From Nocardioides sp. SYSU D00065 (lineage in GTDB: Bacteria; Actinomycetota; Actinomycetes; Propionibacteriales; Nocardioidaceae), in assembly GCF_017916425.1 (NCBI RefSeq), contig NZ_JAFMSX010000003.1, positions 124,001 through 188,000 of the forward strand: a stretch of 64,000 nucleotides of DNA, given 5' to 3'. Shown one piece after another: positions 40,170 to 50,900 of the stretch. The notes below the pieces were generated by a model, which was not told where the DNA came from, did not search any database, and saw only the letters and a program-made list of their open reading frames with translations. Made by a program: the position numbers and the translations under genes. Positions within the stretch are counted from its first letter, which is position 1. Each line of letters opens with the position of its first letter.

Positions 40170-40657
40170 CCTCCCTCTCCGACTTCTCGGCGGTGGCCAT
40201 CGACGGCACCGACACCGACCTGTCCCGGTACGCCGGCAAGGTGGTGCTGGTCGTCAACACCGCGTCGCAGTGCGGGTTCACCGGCCAGTACCAGGGCCTG
40301 CAGCAGCTCCACGACACCTACGCCGACCGCGGCCTGGTGGTGCTCGGCTTCCCGTGCGACCAGTTCGGCGGTCAGGAGCCCGGCGACGAGGCCGAGATCT
40401 CGGAGTTCTGCGAGCGCAACTTCGGCGTGACCTTCCCGCTCTTCGCCAAGGTGGAGGTCAACGGCGAGGGGGAGCACCCGCTGTTCGGCTGGCTCAAGGA
40501 CTCCAAGGGCGGGATGCTCGGCGACCGGATCAAGTGGAACTTCACCAAGTTCCTCGTCGGGCGCGACGGCCAGGTCATCGACCGCTACGCCCCGACCACC
40601 GAGCCGGAGAAAATCGCCGGCGACATCGAGCGGGCGCTGGTGGGCGACGCCCGCTAG
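40166..40657 (+). CDS. Glutathione peroxidase family thiol peroxidase
   Basis: 163 residues from ATG 40166 (overlaps the nitroreductase stop). The thioredoxin-fold catalytic site NTASQCGFTGQYQGL carries Cys, not Sec, and the second Cys in FPCDQFGGQEPG plus the tetrad Gln/Trp/Asn (IKWNFTKFLV) are present. Such bacterial Cys-GPx enzymes use thioredoxin to reduce hydroperoxides. The stop TAG overlaps the stop codon of the convergent ATP-grasp gene. Confidence 0.94.
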   Translation: MTSLSDFSAVAIDGTDTDLSRYAGKVVLVVNTASQCGFTGQYQGLQQLHDTYADRGLVVLGFPCDQFGGQEPGDEAEISEFCERNFGVTFPLFAKVEVNGEGEHPLFGWLKDSKGGMLGDRIKWNFTKFLVGRDGQVIDRYAPTTEPEKIAGDIERALVGDAR

Positions 40658-41919
40658 GGCAGGCTCGGCGCGTCCGGGCCGACCCGCTCGCTCAGCCACT
40701 GCGCCACTTGCGCCTCGGTGGGGGCGAGCCCGTCGCTGATCACGTGGGGCGCGACGCGCGAGAAGTAGTCGGTGACCATCCCGTCGGACTCGCGCACCAG
40801 CATGCCCGCGGCCTGCCCGTCCACGATCCACGAGCCCAGGACGACACGGTTGCCCTCGAAGCTCGGCAGCTCGGTGTAGGCCTGGTAGACCCAGCCCTCC
40901 TCGCCGTAGGCACCGGGCATCACCACGTCCTCGAGCATGTCGTCGAGGTGGATGCGGATGTTGTCGCCCTCCCGACCGTGCAGCGGCTTGGCGACCCAGC
41001 GCTGGAGGTCGCGCGGCTCGTCGAAGTACGCCGGCAGCAGCAGGCGGTGGCGCGGATACAGCTCCCACAGCACCGGCAGCAGCGCCTTGGTGCTGAGCAG
41101 CACCTTCCACGCCGGCTCGATCCACTTGGTGGGGACGCGCTCGGTCCGGTCGACGACGAAGCGGCCGAAGGGCTCGCGCAGCATCTCCTCCCAGGCGTAG
41201 AGCTTGAAGGCGTTGAGGATCGGCTCGTCGTGCACGTCGCGGAACTCGCGGGCGTCGGGGTTCCAGCCCACCTCCGCCATCGGGTGGGCGAGGGCCAGCC
41301 AGCCCGCCTGGACGGCGGTGTCCATGAGGTAGCCGACGGTCATCTCCATCTCGCCGCCGTCGTAGCTGTCCTCGTCGCCGAGGTCGTAGAGGAAGTGCAG
41401 CCGCTGGCCGGCGAAGTGCCCCGAGCGGCGCAGCTTGCGCCACCCGGCGACCAGCCGGTCGTGCACGGAGTTCCACTGGTCCATCTCCGGCATGACGTCC
41501 TCGAGCCAGCGCCACTGCACCACGCCGGTCTCGACCAGGCCGGTGGGGGTGTCGCCGTTGATCTCGAGCATCTTGATCGAGCCGTCGGCGCCGTAGGCGA
41601 GGTCGAAGCGGGCGTAGAGCGCGGGGTCACCAGCAGCGATGGAGCGGCGTACGACGTCCAGCGAGCCCGGCGGCAGCCCGAGCCGCTCGTCGCTCATCGT
41701 GCGCGCCATGTGCGAGACGGCGTGGACGCACATCTCCCACAGCTCCTCCGTGGCGGCCTCGAGCGTCTCGACCTCCTCCATGGTCACCTCGTACCAGGCG
41801 TCCTCGTTCCAGTAGGCCACCTCGGTGCCGTCGGGGCGCGGCGTCGTGGGGAAGACCAGGCCCTGCTCGACGACCTTGGTGCGCCAGTCGGGCCGGGCGC
41901 GGGAGCGGTGGCGCCACAT
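40654..41919 (-). CDS. YgiC/YjfC-like ATP-grasp glutathionylspermidine synthase family protein
   Basis: 421 residues from ATG 41919. Family signatures: YWNEDAWYEVTMEEVETLEAATEELW, ARFDLAYGADGSIKMLEINGDTPTGLVE, KTKALLPVLWE-type helix, the phosphate/Mg segment VAKPLHGREGDNI and GNRVVLGSWIVDGQAAGM. The family carries the synthetase half of glutathionylspermidine synthase and ligates amines or peptides using ATP, but the true substrate is unknown. In E. coli relatives (ygiC, yjfC) sit beside ygiB/yjfM and yjfL. Here it follows the DUF350 gene (TGATG) and lies downstream of the Gly-rich lipoprotein and K+ channel genes. Confidence 0.85.
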   Translation of the reverse strand: MWRHRSRARPDWRTKVVEQGLVFPTTPRPDGTEVAYWNEDAWYEVTMEEVETLEAATEELWEMCVHAVSHMARTMSDERLGLPPGSLDVVRRSIAAGDPALYARFDLAYGADGSIKMLEINGDTPTGLVETGVVQWRWLEDVMPEMDQWNSVHDRLVAGWRKLRRSGHFAGQRLHFLYDLGDEDSYDGGEMEMTVGYLMDTAVQAGWLALAHPMAEVGWNPDAREFRDVHDEPILNAFKLYAWEEMLREPFGRFVVDRTERVPTKWIEPAWKVLLSTKALLPVLWELYPRHRLLLPAYFDEPRDLQRWVAKPLHGREGDNIRIHLDDMLEDVVMPGAYGEEGWVYQAYTELPSFEGNRVVLGSWIVDGQAAGMLVRESDGMVTDYFSRVAPHVISDGLAPTEAQVAQWLSERVGPDAPSLP

Positions 41920-42377
41920 CAGGCGATGCTGGCGCAGACGATGGCGGCGACCGACAGCGCCGTGGCGGCGGCGACGTGCGCCAGCGGGCGTACCGGGCCC
42001 GGCGCCGTCACGATCTGGCGCAGCGATCCGGGCGTCATCGCCTCGATCGCGAAGAACATCACGGTGTTGAGGGCGATGCCGAGCGCACCGAAGGCGACCG
42101 TCCAGCCCAGCGCCCACCCCAGCGAGGTCTCGCCGTTGGTCCAGATCGCGGTGAACAGCACGAGCGCGTTGGAGACCAGCCATGCCGCGGTCACCACGCC
42201 GGCGGAGCGCGAGTGGGCGTGGACCGACTCGTCGCCGTTCTCGTCGACGCCGCGCAGGTGCGTGCCGAGGTGGCCCGGCGTCGCGAGGTCGAGGACGTAG
42301 TAGGAGACCACGAGCATGGCGCCGCCGACGACGGCGTAGGCGACGGCGTGGAGCAGGGCGTTGATCAGGTCGGTCAC
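41919..42377 (-). CDS. DUF350 membrane protein
   Basis: 152 residues from GTG 42377, with GCAGGAGAAACT upstream. Four TM helices in two hairpins (about 8-30, 62-82, 90-112, 128-150) match the DUF350/YjfL family. The loop is rich in His, Asp and Glu (VDENGDESVHAHSRSA). Function unknown; in many bacteria DUF350 genes accompany YgiC-type ATP-grasp enzymes, as here. It overlaps the ATP-grasp gene start by one base, so co-translated. Confidence 0.85.
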   Translation of the reverse strand: MTDLINALLHAVAYAVVGGAMLVVSYYVLDLATPGHLGTHLRGVDENGDESVHAHSRSAGVVTAAWLVSNALVLFTAIWTNGETSLGWALGWTVAFGALGIALNTVMFFAIEAMTPGSLRQIVTAPGPVRPLAHVAAATALSVAAIVCASIA

Positions 42378-42437
42378 AGTTTCTCCTGCGGTGCGGGATA
42401 CGGGGTGCGGGGACGAGTGGACGGGTCGCGGGCGGCC

Positions 42438-42827
42438 TCAGCCGCCGAAGCCCCGCGAGCTGCCGCCGAAGCCGCCCTTGGTGGTCGACGAGCGCACGGT
42501 GCTGCCGCCGGTGGTCGGCAGGCCGCCGCGTTGGACACTGCCGTTGAGCGTGCTGCCGCGCCAGGTGCCGCCCGTGGCGGTCTGGCCGATCGCCGGGACG
42601 CGGGAGCTGGCGCCGAGGTAGTACCAGAAGAACCCGCTGCCGACGCCGTTGTAGTCGGAGTCGTCGTCGCACTCGTCGTCGTCGACCCGCTCCTGGGTCT
42701 CGGGGTCCACGCAGACGGCGGCGTAGTCGGCGCTCGAGGAGCAGCCGGTCAGGTTGGCGGCCATCACGGCCGTGATGCCGAGCGCGACGCTCGAGGAGCG
42801 CATCCGGCGGCGTACGGTCGAGGTCAT
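42438..42827 (-). CDS. Lipoprotein with Gly/Ser-rich tail (YgiB/YjfM-like position)
   Basis: 129 residues from ATG 42827. A lipobox-type signal (AVMAANLTGCSSS, Cys near 28) would anchor it on the outer face. The next stretch has a Cys-containing acidic loop (CVDPETQERVDDDECDDDSDYNG), then Gly-rich repeats ending GGFGGSSRGFGG. In E. coli the DUF1190 lipoproteins YgiB/YjfM occupy the same place beside the ATP-grasp gene, so it may be the analogue and perhaps a ligase substrate (inference). The gene overlaps the channel gene by four bases. Confidence 0.7.
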   Translation of the reverse strand: MTSTVRRRMRSSSVALGITAVMAANLTGCSSSADYAAVCVDPETQERVDDDECDDDSDYNGVGSGFFWYYLGASSRVPAIGQTATGGTWRGSTLNGSVQRGGLPTTGGSTVRSSTTKGGFGGSSRGFGG

Positions 42828-43372
42828 GGGCGTCCTCCAGCGGGGTCGACGTCGTTCTTCTGGGTGAACAGGGCCAGCATCGCCTCGGCGACATCGGTGC
42901 GCGAGGCGTCCGCGGCGGCGTGCTCGGCCAGCCGCTCGTCGAGCCACTCCTGGCCGTGCTGGGCGGCCAGGGAGGCGAGGGTGAGGTGCTCGAGCCGGTC
43001 GATGCGCTCGTGGACGTCCTCGAGCACCATCGCGACCGCGAGCGACTCCTTGTCGTGCACGAGGGTGGCGATGACGTGGCCGATCGCGATCGGGACGAAG
43101 ACCAGCATCGAGACGATGAGCACGGCGCCGACGGCTCGCCCGACGGTCGTGGAGGGGTAGAAGTCGCCGTAGCCGACGGTCGAGCCGGTGACGATCCCCC
43201 ACCAGAGCCCCTCGATCGGGCCCTTGTCCTCGAGGACCGCGTAGGTGAGCGAGCAGGCCACCCAGATCCCCACCACGAGCAGCACGAGCAGGTGCGGCGC
43301 GTTGACCAGGGAGCGCAGAGGTCGACCGACGATCGCGAGTCGGCGCGTGACGGCACTGGCCACCTCGGCCAT
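42824..43372 (-). CDS. Two-TM potassium channel family protein
   Basis: 182 residues from ATG 43372. Two TM helices (~25-45 and ~75-100) flank the selectivity-filter motif TVGYGDFYP (residue ~65), as in K+ channels of the KcsA/KvAP pore class. No S1-S4 voltage sensor is present. The C-terminal ~75 residues are helical and acidic, perhaps cytoplasmic gating. It heads the operon channel-lipoprotein-DUF350-ATP-grasp, suggesting a link between ion flux and the ligase, as noted in similar bacterial neighbourhoods. Confidence 0.88.
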   Translation of the reverse strand: MAEVASAVTRRLAIVGRPLRSLVNAPHLLVLLVVGIWVACSLTYAVLEDKGPIEGLWWGIVTGSTVGYGDFYPSTTVGRAVGAVLIVSMLVFVPIAIGHVIATLVHDKESLAVAMVLEDVHERIDRLEHLTLASLAAQHGQEWLDERLAEHAAADASRTDVAEAMLALFTQKNDVDPAGGRP

Positions 43373-43451
43373 GGACTTCCCCCTGTTCCCCGGCTGTCGG
43401 CCGGACTATAGGGCTTCCCCGGTGCGGGAGGCGCAAACCTCCGCGCGATCG

Positions 43452-43730
43452 TCAGCGGACGAGGTCGGCGTACTCCGGGTGCTCCTCGACGTACGAGGCG
43501 ACGTAGGAGCACGACGGCACGACCGCCAGGCCCCGCGCGCGGGCCTCGTCGAGCGCGCCGCGGACCAGCGTGGCGGCGTGGCCCCGGCCCCCGTGCTCCG
43601 GCGCCACCTCGGTGTGCACCAGCTCGAGGGCGTCGCCGTCCAGGCGGTAGGCCAGGACGCCGATCAGCTCGTCGCCGGACCACAGCTCGAAGCGGTGCTG
43701 GTCGGCGGCGTCCTTGAGCTCGGTGTCCAT
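43452..43730 (-). CDS. GNAT family N-acetyltransferase (YjdJ-like)
   Basis: 92 residues from ATG 43730, preferred over GTG 43733. The short GNAT form: GVLAYRLDGDALELVHTEVAPEHGGRGHAATLVRGALDEAR, where APEHGGRGHA is the acetyl-CoA pyrophosphate loop, and a tail VVPSCSYVASYVEEHPEYADLV typical of the YjdJ/COG2388 type. Substrate unknown, likely a small molecule or protein N-terminus. It is the last minus-strand gene before the malic enzyme and is separately transcribed. Confidence 0.88.
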   Translation of the reverse strand: MDTELKDAADQHRFELWSGDELIGVLAYRLDGDALELVHTEVAPEHGGRGHAATLVRGALDEARARGLAVVPSCSYVASYVEEHPEYADLVR

Positions 43731-43791
43731 CACTCGAGCCTAGACCGACCTGACTTGCCCGTAACCCCCGCGGGGGGAGAGGGTTCTCGGC

Positions 43792-45171
<1,380 letters not shown>

Positions 45172-45176
45172 GTCCC

Positions 45177-45209
45177 GGGTCGTCGCCGCGGGCAGCCTGG
45201 CGACGGCCC
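45177..45209. terminator. Terminator hairpin between convergent malic enzyme and MMPL genes
   Basis: Arms GGGTCGTCGCC (45177-45187) and GGCGACGGCCC (45199-45209) form an 11-bp stem with one G-T wobble around an 11-nt loop. It occupies most of the 42-bp spacer between two convergent genes, so it likely ends both transcripts. Confidence 0.65.
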
Positions 45210-45213
45210 GACG

Positions 45214-47259
45214 TCAGCCGCCGACCACCCGGCGCGGCCACCAGAACCTCTCGCCGAGCGTCAGGGCGAGGGCGGGCACCAGCACGGTGCGCACGACGAG
45301 GGTGTCGAGCAGCACGCCGACGAAGATGATCGCGCCGAGCTGAGCCAGCACCACCAGCGGCAGCACGCCCAGCACCGCGAAGACGGCCGCGAGCACGATG
45401 CCCGCGCTGGTGATCACCCCGCCGGTGGCGGTGAGGGCCCGCAGCATCCCGGTGCGGGTGCCGTGCTCAGCCGCCTCCTCGCGAGCCCGGGTGACGAGGA
45501 AGATGTTGTAGTCGACGCCGAGCGCGACCAGGAACAAGAACGCGAGCAGCGGCACCCCGCTGTCCATCGCCGCGAAGTCGAAGACGGTGCGGAAGAGCCA
45601 CCACGACGCGCCCATCGCCGCGGCGTACGTCGCCACCACGGTCGCGACCAGCAGCACCGGCGCGAGCACGGAGCGGAGCAGCAGCACGAGCGCGCCCAGC
45701 ACCAGGAGCAGGATGAGGGGCAGGATCAGCAGCCGGTCGCTCGCCGCGTGGTCGGCCTCGTCGACCGCCTCGGCGTCGCCGCCACCGACGTGGGTGTCGT
45801 CGAAGCCGGACACCGCCGCGCGCACGTCGGCCACGACCTCGGCGGCTCGGTCGCTGCCCGGCCGGGCGTCGGGCACGACGTCGATGCGAGCGACGTCGTC
45901 CCCGCGCGTGGTGATGCGCGCCGAGGTGGTGGCCTCGAGGCCCTCGACCGCCTCCAGGACCTCCTGGGGGTCGGCGCGGGTGACGACCTGCACCGGGTCC
46001 GTCGTACCTGCCGGGAAGGACTCCGCGAGCCGCTCACCGGCGGTGATCGCCTCCGGCTCCTGCAGGAACTGGTCGGCCGGCTCGAGCCCGGTGGTGATCG
46101 ACGTGGTGCCGGCGGCCAGGACCGCCAGCGCGACGACGGTGCCGGCGACGTAGGTGCGCGGGCGCCGCGCCACCGCGTCGCCCACCCGCCGCCAGACGGA
46201 GCGCGACTCGACGAGCACCGGGTCGCCCACGCGCGGGACGCGTGGCCAGAAGACCCATCGGCCGAACAGCACGAGCGCGGCGGGCAGCACCACGAGGGCG
46301 AACGTCGCCGCGACGAGGACGCCGACGGCGCACGCCACCCCGAGGCCTCGGGTGGTGGGGATCGCCGACAGCAGCAGGGTGAGGAGCCCCAGGACCACCG
46401 TGATGGCGCTCGAGCACACCGCCTCGGTGGTGCGCGCCAGGGCGGAGGCCATCGCCTCGTGCCGGGACTCGGTGGTCTTGAGCTCGTCGCGGTAGCGCGA
46501 GATCAGCAGCAGGGCGTAGTCGGTGCCGGCGCCGAAGACCAGCACGCTGAGGATGCCGACGGTCGACTCGTCCCAGGCCAAGCCGGTCGCCTCGAGCACG
46601 TTGGTCGCGACGATGGCGGAGAGCCGGTCGGCGACGGCGACGACCACGAGCGGCACCAGCCACAGCACGGGGCTGCGGTAGGTGACGATCAGCAGCACCG
46701 CGACCACGGCCGCGGTGGCCAGCAGGAGCCGGAGGTCGGCCCCGTCGAAGACCTGGCCGATGTCGGCCTGGATGGCGGCCGGGCCGGTCACCTGCACCTC
46801 CAGGCCGTCCGGCGCGTCCTCGCGCAGTCGCTCGCGCAGCTGCTCGACCCGGTCGATGTTGTCGGTGGCCGAGGACGACACGACCGGTACGACGGCCAGC
46901 GCCGCGGTCCGGTCGTCCGCGACCACCAGCGGCGGGCCCTGCGGCCGCTCGCCGGCGGGCTGCAGCGCGGCTGCCTGCTCGGTGAGCGCGTCCGTCTCCG
47001 TCCCCCTCAGCTCACCCTCGCTCGTCCACAGCACGAGGGCGACCTGTGCCTCGTCGTCGGGGAGCCGCTCGGACAGCTCCACCGCGAGGGTGCTGTCGGC
47101 GCCGCGCGGCAGCGTGTCGGTGGCGCTCGCCTCGTGCTCGCCCTCCGGCACGAGGAGGATGGCCAGGATCGCGAGCACCAGCGGCACGAGGGCCACGACC
47201 CACGCCGTACGCCTCCCGGTGATGACGCGGGCGGGGGCGGCGGACTGGTGACCGGACAC
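45214..47259 (-). CDS. MMPL family RND transporter
   Basis: 681 residues from GTG 47259. Two repeats, each with a large extracytoplasmic loop after TM1 and TM7. The RND signature is seen twice, GAGTDYALLLISRYRDEL (~255) and ALGVDYNIFLVTRAREEA (~595). Twelve TM helices are expected. MMPL proteins export lipids or toxins; the proton-relay Asp-Tyr pairs are intact. Divergently transcribed from a MarR regulator across 186 bp with a palindromic operator, so the expression is probably repressed by it. Confidence 0.92.
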   Translation of the reverse strand: MSGHQSAAPARVITGRRTAWVVALVPLVLAILAILLVPEGEHEASATDTLPRGADSTLAVELSERLPDDEAQVALVLWTSEGELRGTETDALTEQAAALQPAGERPQGPPLVVADDRTAALAVVPVVSSSATDNIDRVEQLRERLREDAPDGLEVQVTGPAAIQADIGQVFDGADLRLLLATAAVVAVLLIVTYRSPVLWLVPLVVVAVADRLSAIVATNVLEATGLAWDESTVGILSVLVFGAGTDYALLLISRYRDELKTTESRHEAMASALARTTEAVCSSAITVVLGLLTLLLSAIPTTRGLGVACAVGVLVAATFALVVLPAALVLFGRWVFWPRVPRVGDPVLVESRSVWRRVGDAVARRPRTYVAGTVVALAVLAAGTTSITTGLEPADQFLQEPEAITAGERLAESFPAGTTDPVQVVTRADPQEVLEAVEGLEATTSARITTRGDDVARIDVVPDARPGSDRAAEVVADVRAAVSGFDDTHVGGGDAEAVDEADHAASDRLLILPLILLLVLGALVLLLRSVLAPVLLVATVVATYAAAMGASWWLFRTVFDFAAMDSGVPLLAFLFLVALGVDYNIFLVTRAREEAAEHGTRTGMLRALTATGGVITSAGIVLAAVFAVLGVLPLVVLAQLGAIIFVGVLLDTLVVRTVLVPALALTLGERFWWPRRVVGG

Positions 47260-47297
47260 GGGGGTTCCTTAGGATCAGGTTGCTCACGCAACGGATT

Positions 47298-47312
47298 GCT
47301 AAGTAAGTTAGC
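47298..47312. promoter_or_regulatory. Putative MarR operator palindrome
   Basis: Perfect 5+5 inverted repeat GCTAA-GTAAG-TTAGC, within ATTGCTAAGTAAGTTAGCGATTGG. It sits 39-53 bp from the MMPL start codon, where the promoter -10/-35 would lie, in a locally AT-rich stretch in an otherwise GC-rich spacer. MarR proteins bind such 15-20 bp palindromes, and a MarR gene is the divergent neighbour. Confidence 0.65.
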
Positions 47313-47336
47313 GATTGGCGGGCGCGAGTGCAAGAT

Positions 47337-47399
47337 CAGGAATCCCCGGTCGGCCGGGGATCCCTGAACTTGTCGGCCCATGCACCGCCTGACAAGTTC
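47337..47399. repeat. Two nested palindromes, member of the CCGGGGATCCCTG family
   Basis: Stem 1: CAGG-A-ATCCCCGG (47337-47349) pairs with CCGGGGAT-C-CCTG (47354-47366), one mismatch, loop TCGG. Stem 2: GAACTTGTC (47366-47374) and GACAAGTTC (47391-47399), 9 bp. Stem 1 shares TCCCCGG-N4-CCGGGGATCCCTG with 20176-20199. Confidence 0.75.
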
Positions 47400-47445
47400 G
47401 GCGTTCCCCTGACAACCCCACGACCTACGGCGAGAGGAGACACCG

Positions 47446-47934
47446 ATGGCCCCGACTGGTCCGCCACCAGGCTGGGACGCCTCGGCCACCCTGACGGCCT
47501 TGCGCGAGCTCGTCACCACGGGTGCGCGCGTCAACCACGTCGTCGCCCGTCGCGCGGGGATCAGCGACACCGAGCTCGTCACGCTCGAGCACCTGAGCCG
47601 CGAGCAGATCGGACCTGCGGAGGTCGCCCGGCGGCTGGAGGTGAGCACTGCGGCGGCCACGGGCATCGTGGACCGGCTGGTCTCGCGCGGGCACGTACGA
47701 CGCCAGCCGCACGCCGCGGACCGTCGGCGTACGGAGCTGGTGCTGACCGAGTCCGGGCGCCGCGCCGTGGTCTCGCACCTGCTGCCGATGTTCGTCGCCC
47801 TCGACCGGCTCGACCGCGACTTCTCCGACGAGGAGCGCGCGGTGGTGGAGCGCTACCTGCGCGGTGCCACGCAGGCGTTCGAGCAGGTGCTAACAACCGG
47901 TGCACCAGATACCGACGGGCGGCCCCGGGCCTGA
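47446..47934 (+). CDS. MarR family transcriptional regulator
   Basis: 162 residues from ATG 47446, GAGAGGAGACACC upstream. Winged helix-turn-helix: IGPAEVARRLEVSTAAATGIVDRLVSRGHVRRQPHAADRRRTELVLTESG. Likely represses the divergent MMPL exporter, and itself, through the GCTAA-N5-TTAGC palindrome. The 3' end contains a stable terminator hairpin. Confidence 0.9.
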   Translation: MAPTGPPPGWDASATLTALRELVTTGARVNHVVARRAGISDTELVTLEHLSREQIGPAEVARRLEVSTAAATGIVDRLVSRGHVRRQPHAADRRRTELVLTESGRRAVVSHLLPMFVALDRLDRDFSDEERAVVERYLRGATQAFEQVLTTGAPDTDGRPRA

Positions 47935-47948
47935 GCCCGGAGCCGCCC
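47917..47948. terminator. Terminator hairpin overlapping the MarR stop codon
   Basis: GGGCGGC-C-CCGGGC (47917-47930) pairs with GCCCGG-A-GCCGCCC (47935-47948), 13 bp with one mismatch and CTGA loop that holds the TGA stop codon (47932-47934). Lies between convergent genes, no U tract. Confidence 0.75.
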
Positions 47949-47965
47949 GATCGGTGCTGCTCAGG

Positions 47966-50900
47966 TCAGCGGCGCACGCGGATCGTGCGCGTGACCTTCG
48001 TGCGCGCGAAGCCGTCGCTGGGGAGCAGCACGGCCTTGACCCTGTGGGTGCCGACGCGGAGCCTCGGCAGCCGCACCTTCACGGTGCCGTCGGCGCGGAG
48101 CCGGACGGCGTCGACGGTGCGACGGCCGACCTTGACCACGACGGTGCCGGTCGGGACCGCCCCCGGCGCGGTGACGGTGATGGTCGCCGCAGCCCGCTTC
48201 GAGACCCTCACCACCTTCTTCAGCTTCAGCGTCGCCGTGGGCTTCACCTTGCCCACCACTGCCGTGGGGGAGGTGGCCGCCACCGGCTCCCGGCCGACGG
48301 CCCGCGCGGTGACCCGCACGCTGAGCGCGGCGCCGGAGTCGGCCGCGACGACCGTGTACTCGCCCGACGTCGCGCCCTGGATGGGCGCCCCGTCGCGAAG
48401 CCACTGGACCTCGAAGGTGGCGTTGGCGGCGTTGCTCCACCGGCCCTGGTCGGCGGTGACGACCTGGCCGACCACGGGGGTGCCGTTGATCGCCGGCCTC
48501 GCGGTGTTCACCGGCGCGGGCGCCGGCTCGACCGTGACCGTGCGGCTGGCGACCGACTGGTTCCCCGCTGCGTCGCTGACGAGGTAGACGAGCTGGTAGC
48601 GACCGGCGGTGGCGGTGTCGACCTGGCCGAGGACGGCGACGCCGCCCGTCAGGTCACCGTCGCGGTCGTCGCTGACCGAGACGCCCGCGAGCGGGTCGAA
48701 CGCCGCGCCGTGGGCGACGGTGTCCGCGCCAGCCAGCCTGATGACGGGTGCCACCACATCGGCGACGCCGTCGGCGGTCGCGGTGAACAGCGCCAGCTGG
48801 GAGACCTGTCCGGGCAGCTCGTCGCCGCTCGCGGCGTCCCGGCTCACGGCCTGCCAGGCGTACGTCTCGCCGATGGTCAGGCCGTCCCAGGTGACCGACG
48901 CCGGCCAGCCGGACCGGGCCGTGTCGCTGCCGATGACCTCGTCGGTCGGGTCGAGCACCACGAGCGAGTCGGTGGCGAAGCTCGTGGCCCGGTGCTGCAG
49001 CTGGATCGGCATCTTGAAGTCGTCCTCGGTGCCGTTGTAGCGGTTGCGGTCGTCGTACTCGGTGGCCCCGAAGTTGTCGAGGAACGGTGAGTAGGTGTCG
49101 ACGCTCATCTCGGACCGGTCCACGTCGAACTGCAGCAGCCGGAAGAAGGACGAGCCCATCTGCAGCAGCGTGTCCGGGGTCAACGTCCCGGTGTTGCCGA
49201 GGCCCACCTCGCCGGCGCGGACCTTGTAGAACTGGTAGTCGGCGAGCAGCTCGACGACGTGGTTACCCGGGCGTCCGAGGTTCTTGCGGACCTCGATGTT
49301 GACGCCGTGCTCGTGGCCGGAGAGGACCAGGAACACGTTGGGGTTCTCCTTGACGACCGTGTTGCGCACGCTCATCCCGTCGTACGACATGCCGCCGCCG
49401 CGGCCATCGGGGTTGGAGCTCGGCGCGATGTAGGCGTGGGTCAGCACGATCGCGTTGCGGTCGGCGTACTGCTTCAGCACGCCGTCGGCCCAGGCCGACT
49501 CCTCGGCGGTGACCCCGAAGCCCAGGCTGACGACCACGAAGTCGAGGCCGCCGGCGCTGAACAGCACGTAGTTGTTGGCGTTGTCGCCCGGCTTCCACGG
49601 CTGGTACGACGCCCGCGCCGCGGTCCACCGCGGCGCCTGGGACAGGGCGGCGTAGCGCTCGGGACCGAAGTAGTCGTTGTACAGCGCGTCGGGGCCGTTG
49701 TCCTGGCCGTACTGGTTGTCGTGGTTGCCCGGGAGCACCGTGTTGACCAGGCCCGCGTCGTCGATGATCCGCTGCGCCGCCGAAGCGACCTCGTACTCGC
49801 GCATCGCCTTGGCGCGGTCGTCGCCGAGGTTGTGCCAGTTCTCCATGATGTCGCCGGTGTGCGCGGTGAACGCGATCTTGCGCTCGTCGGTGTTGGCGAC
49901 GATCCACTCGGTGATGTCGGTGTAGGTCTTGCGCCACGTGTCGCGCTCAGCCTGCGTCGGCGGCTCGTCGGCACCTTCGGAGAGGTACTGCGTGTCGGTG
50001 AGGTGCGCGAGTGAGAAGTCGTAGTCGGCCGGGTCCTCGAACGCCGGCCGGACCTCGTTGGGGATGTCGTCGGCGAAGGGGTCCTCGCCCGTCACCATGA
50101 TCGGCACGACGCCGTCGTGGTGGTGGCGGGGACGGACGTCCCCGGTGAGCGCGACGGCGCCCTCCGCGAGCCCGCGAGCGGTGTCGAGCGCCTCCCACGC
50201 CTGCCCGTTCCAGGCGCGCAGCGTCACGCTGCGGGTCGGGTCGACCGTGCCGGACCAGCTGATGCGCTGGCCCTCGGCCGCGCCGACGGCGACGTCGTGG
50301 CGCTGGAAGGCGATGCCGGTGGCCGAGGGGCTGGTGGCCAGCCGGCCGTCCCCGGGCTGCAGCGGAGCCGCGAGGTCCGCAGCCTGCTCGTGGGGGAACT
50401 CGAGGGACGTCGGCAGCTCGGCGACCGAGCCCTGGAACCCGTCCGCGGCGACCTTGGCCTCGGCACGGACGAAGGTCGTGGTGACGTCGTCGCCGCTCGG
50501 GTTGGTGGCCACCGACGACAGCTGCACCGACCCGCCGGCCTGGCCGGTGCGGGTGCCGCCGCCGACGGGGATGTTGCCGGACCGGAAGGTCACGGACTCG
50601 TCGATCGGTCGGCCGAAGACGTCGCTGCCGCGCAGGGTGAGCGTGTGCTCCCCGGCGCGCAGGCCGGGGCCGATCTCGTCGCCGGGGCGGACGAGCGCGC
50701 CGTCGAGGCGGTACTCGGCCGTGCGGCCCACCGCCTGCGGCGTGGAGGTCTCGACGGACAGGGTGGTCGGCCCCGTGATGCGGCTGTCCGCGGCCGGGGT
50801 GGAACCGGTGATGGTGACCGGCGCGGTGGCGAGGCCGTCGGCCAGGACGTCGCGGCGCAGGGCCAGCACGTCGGTGCGGGTCAGCGGCTCGGAGAAGACC

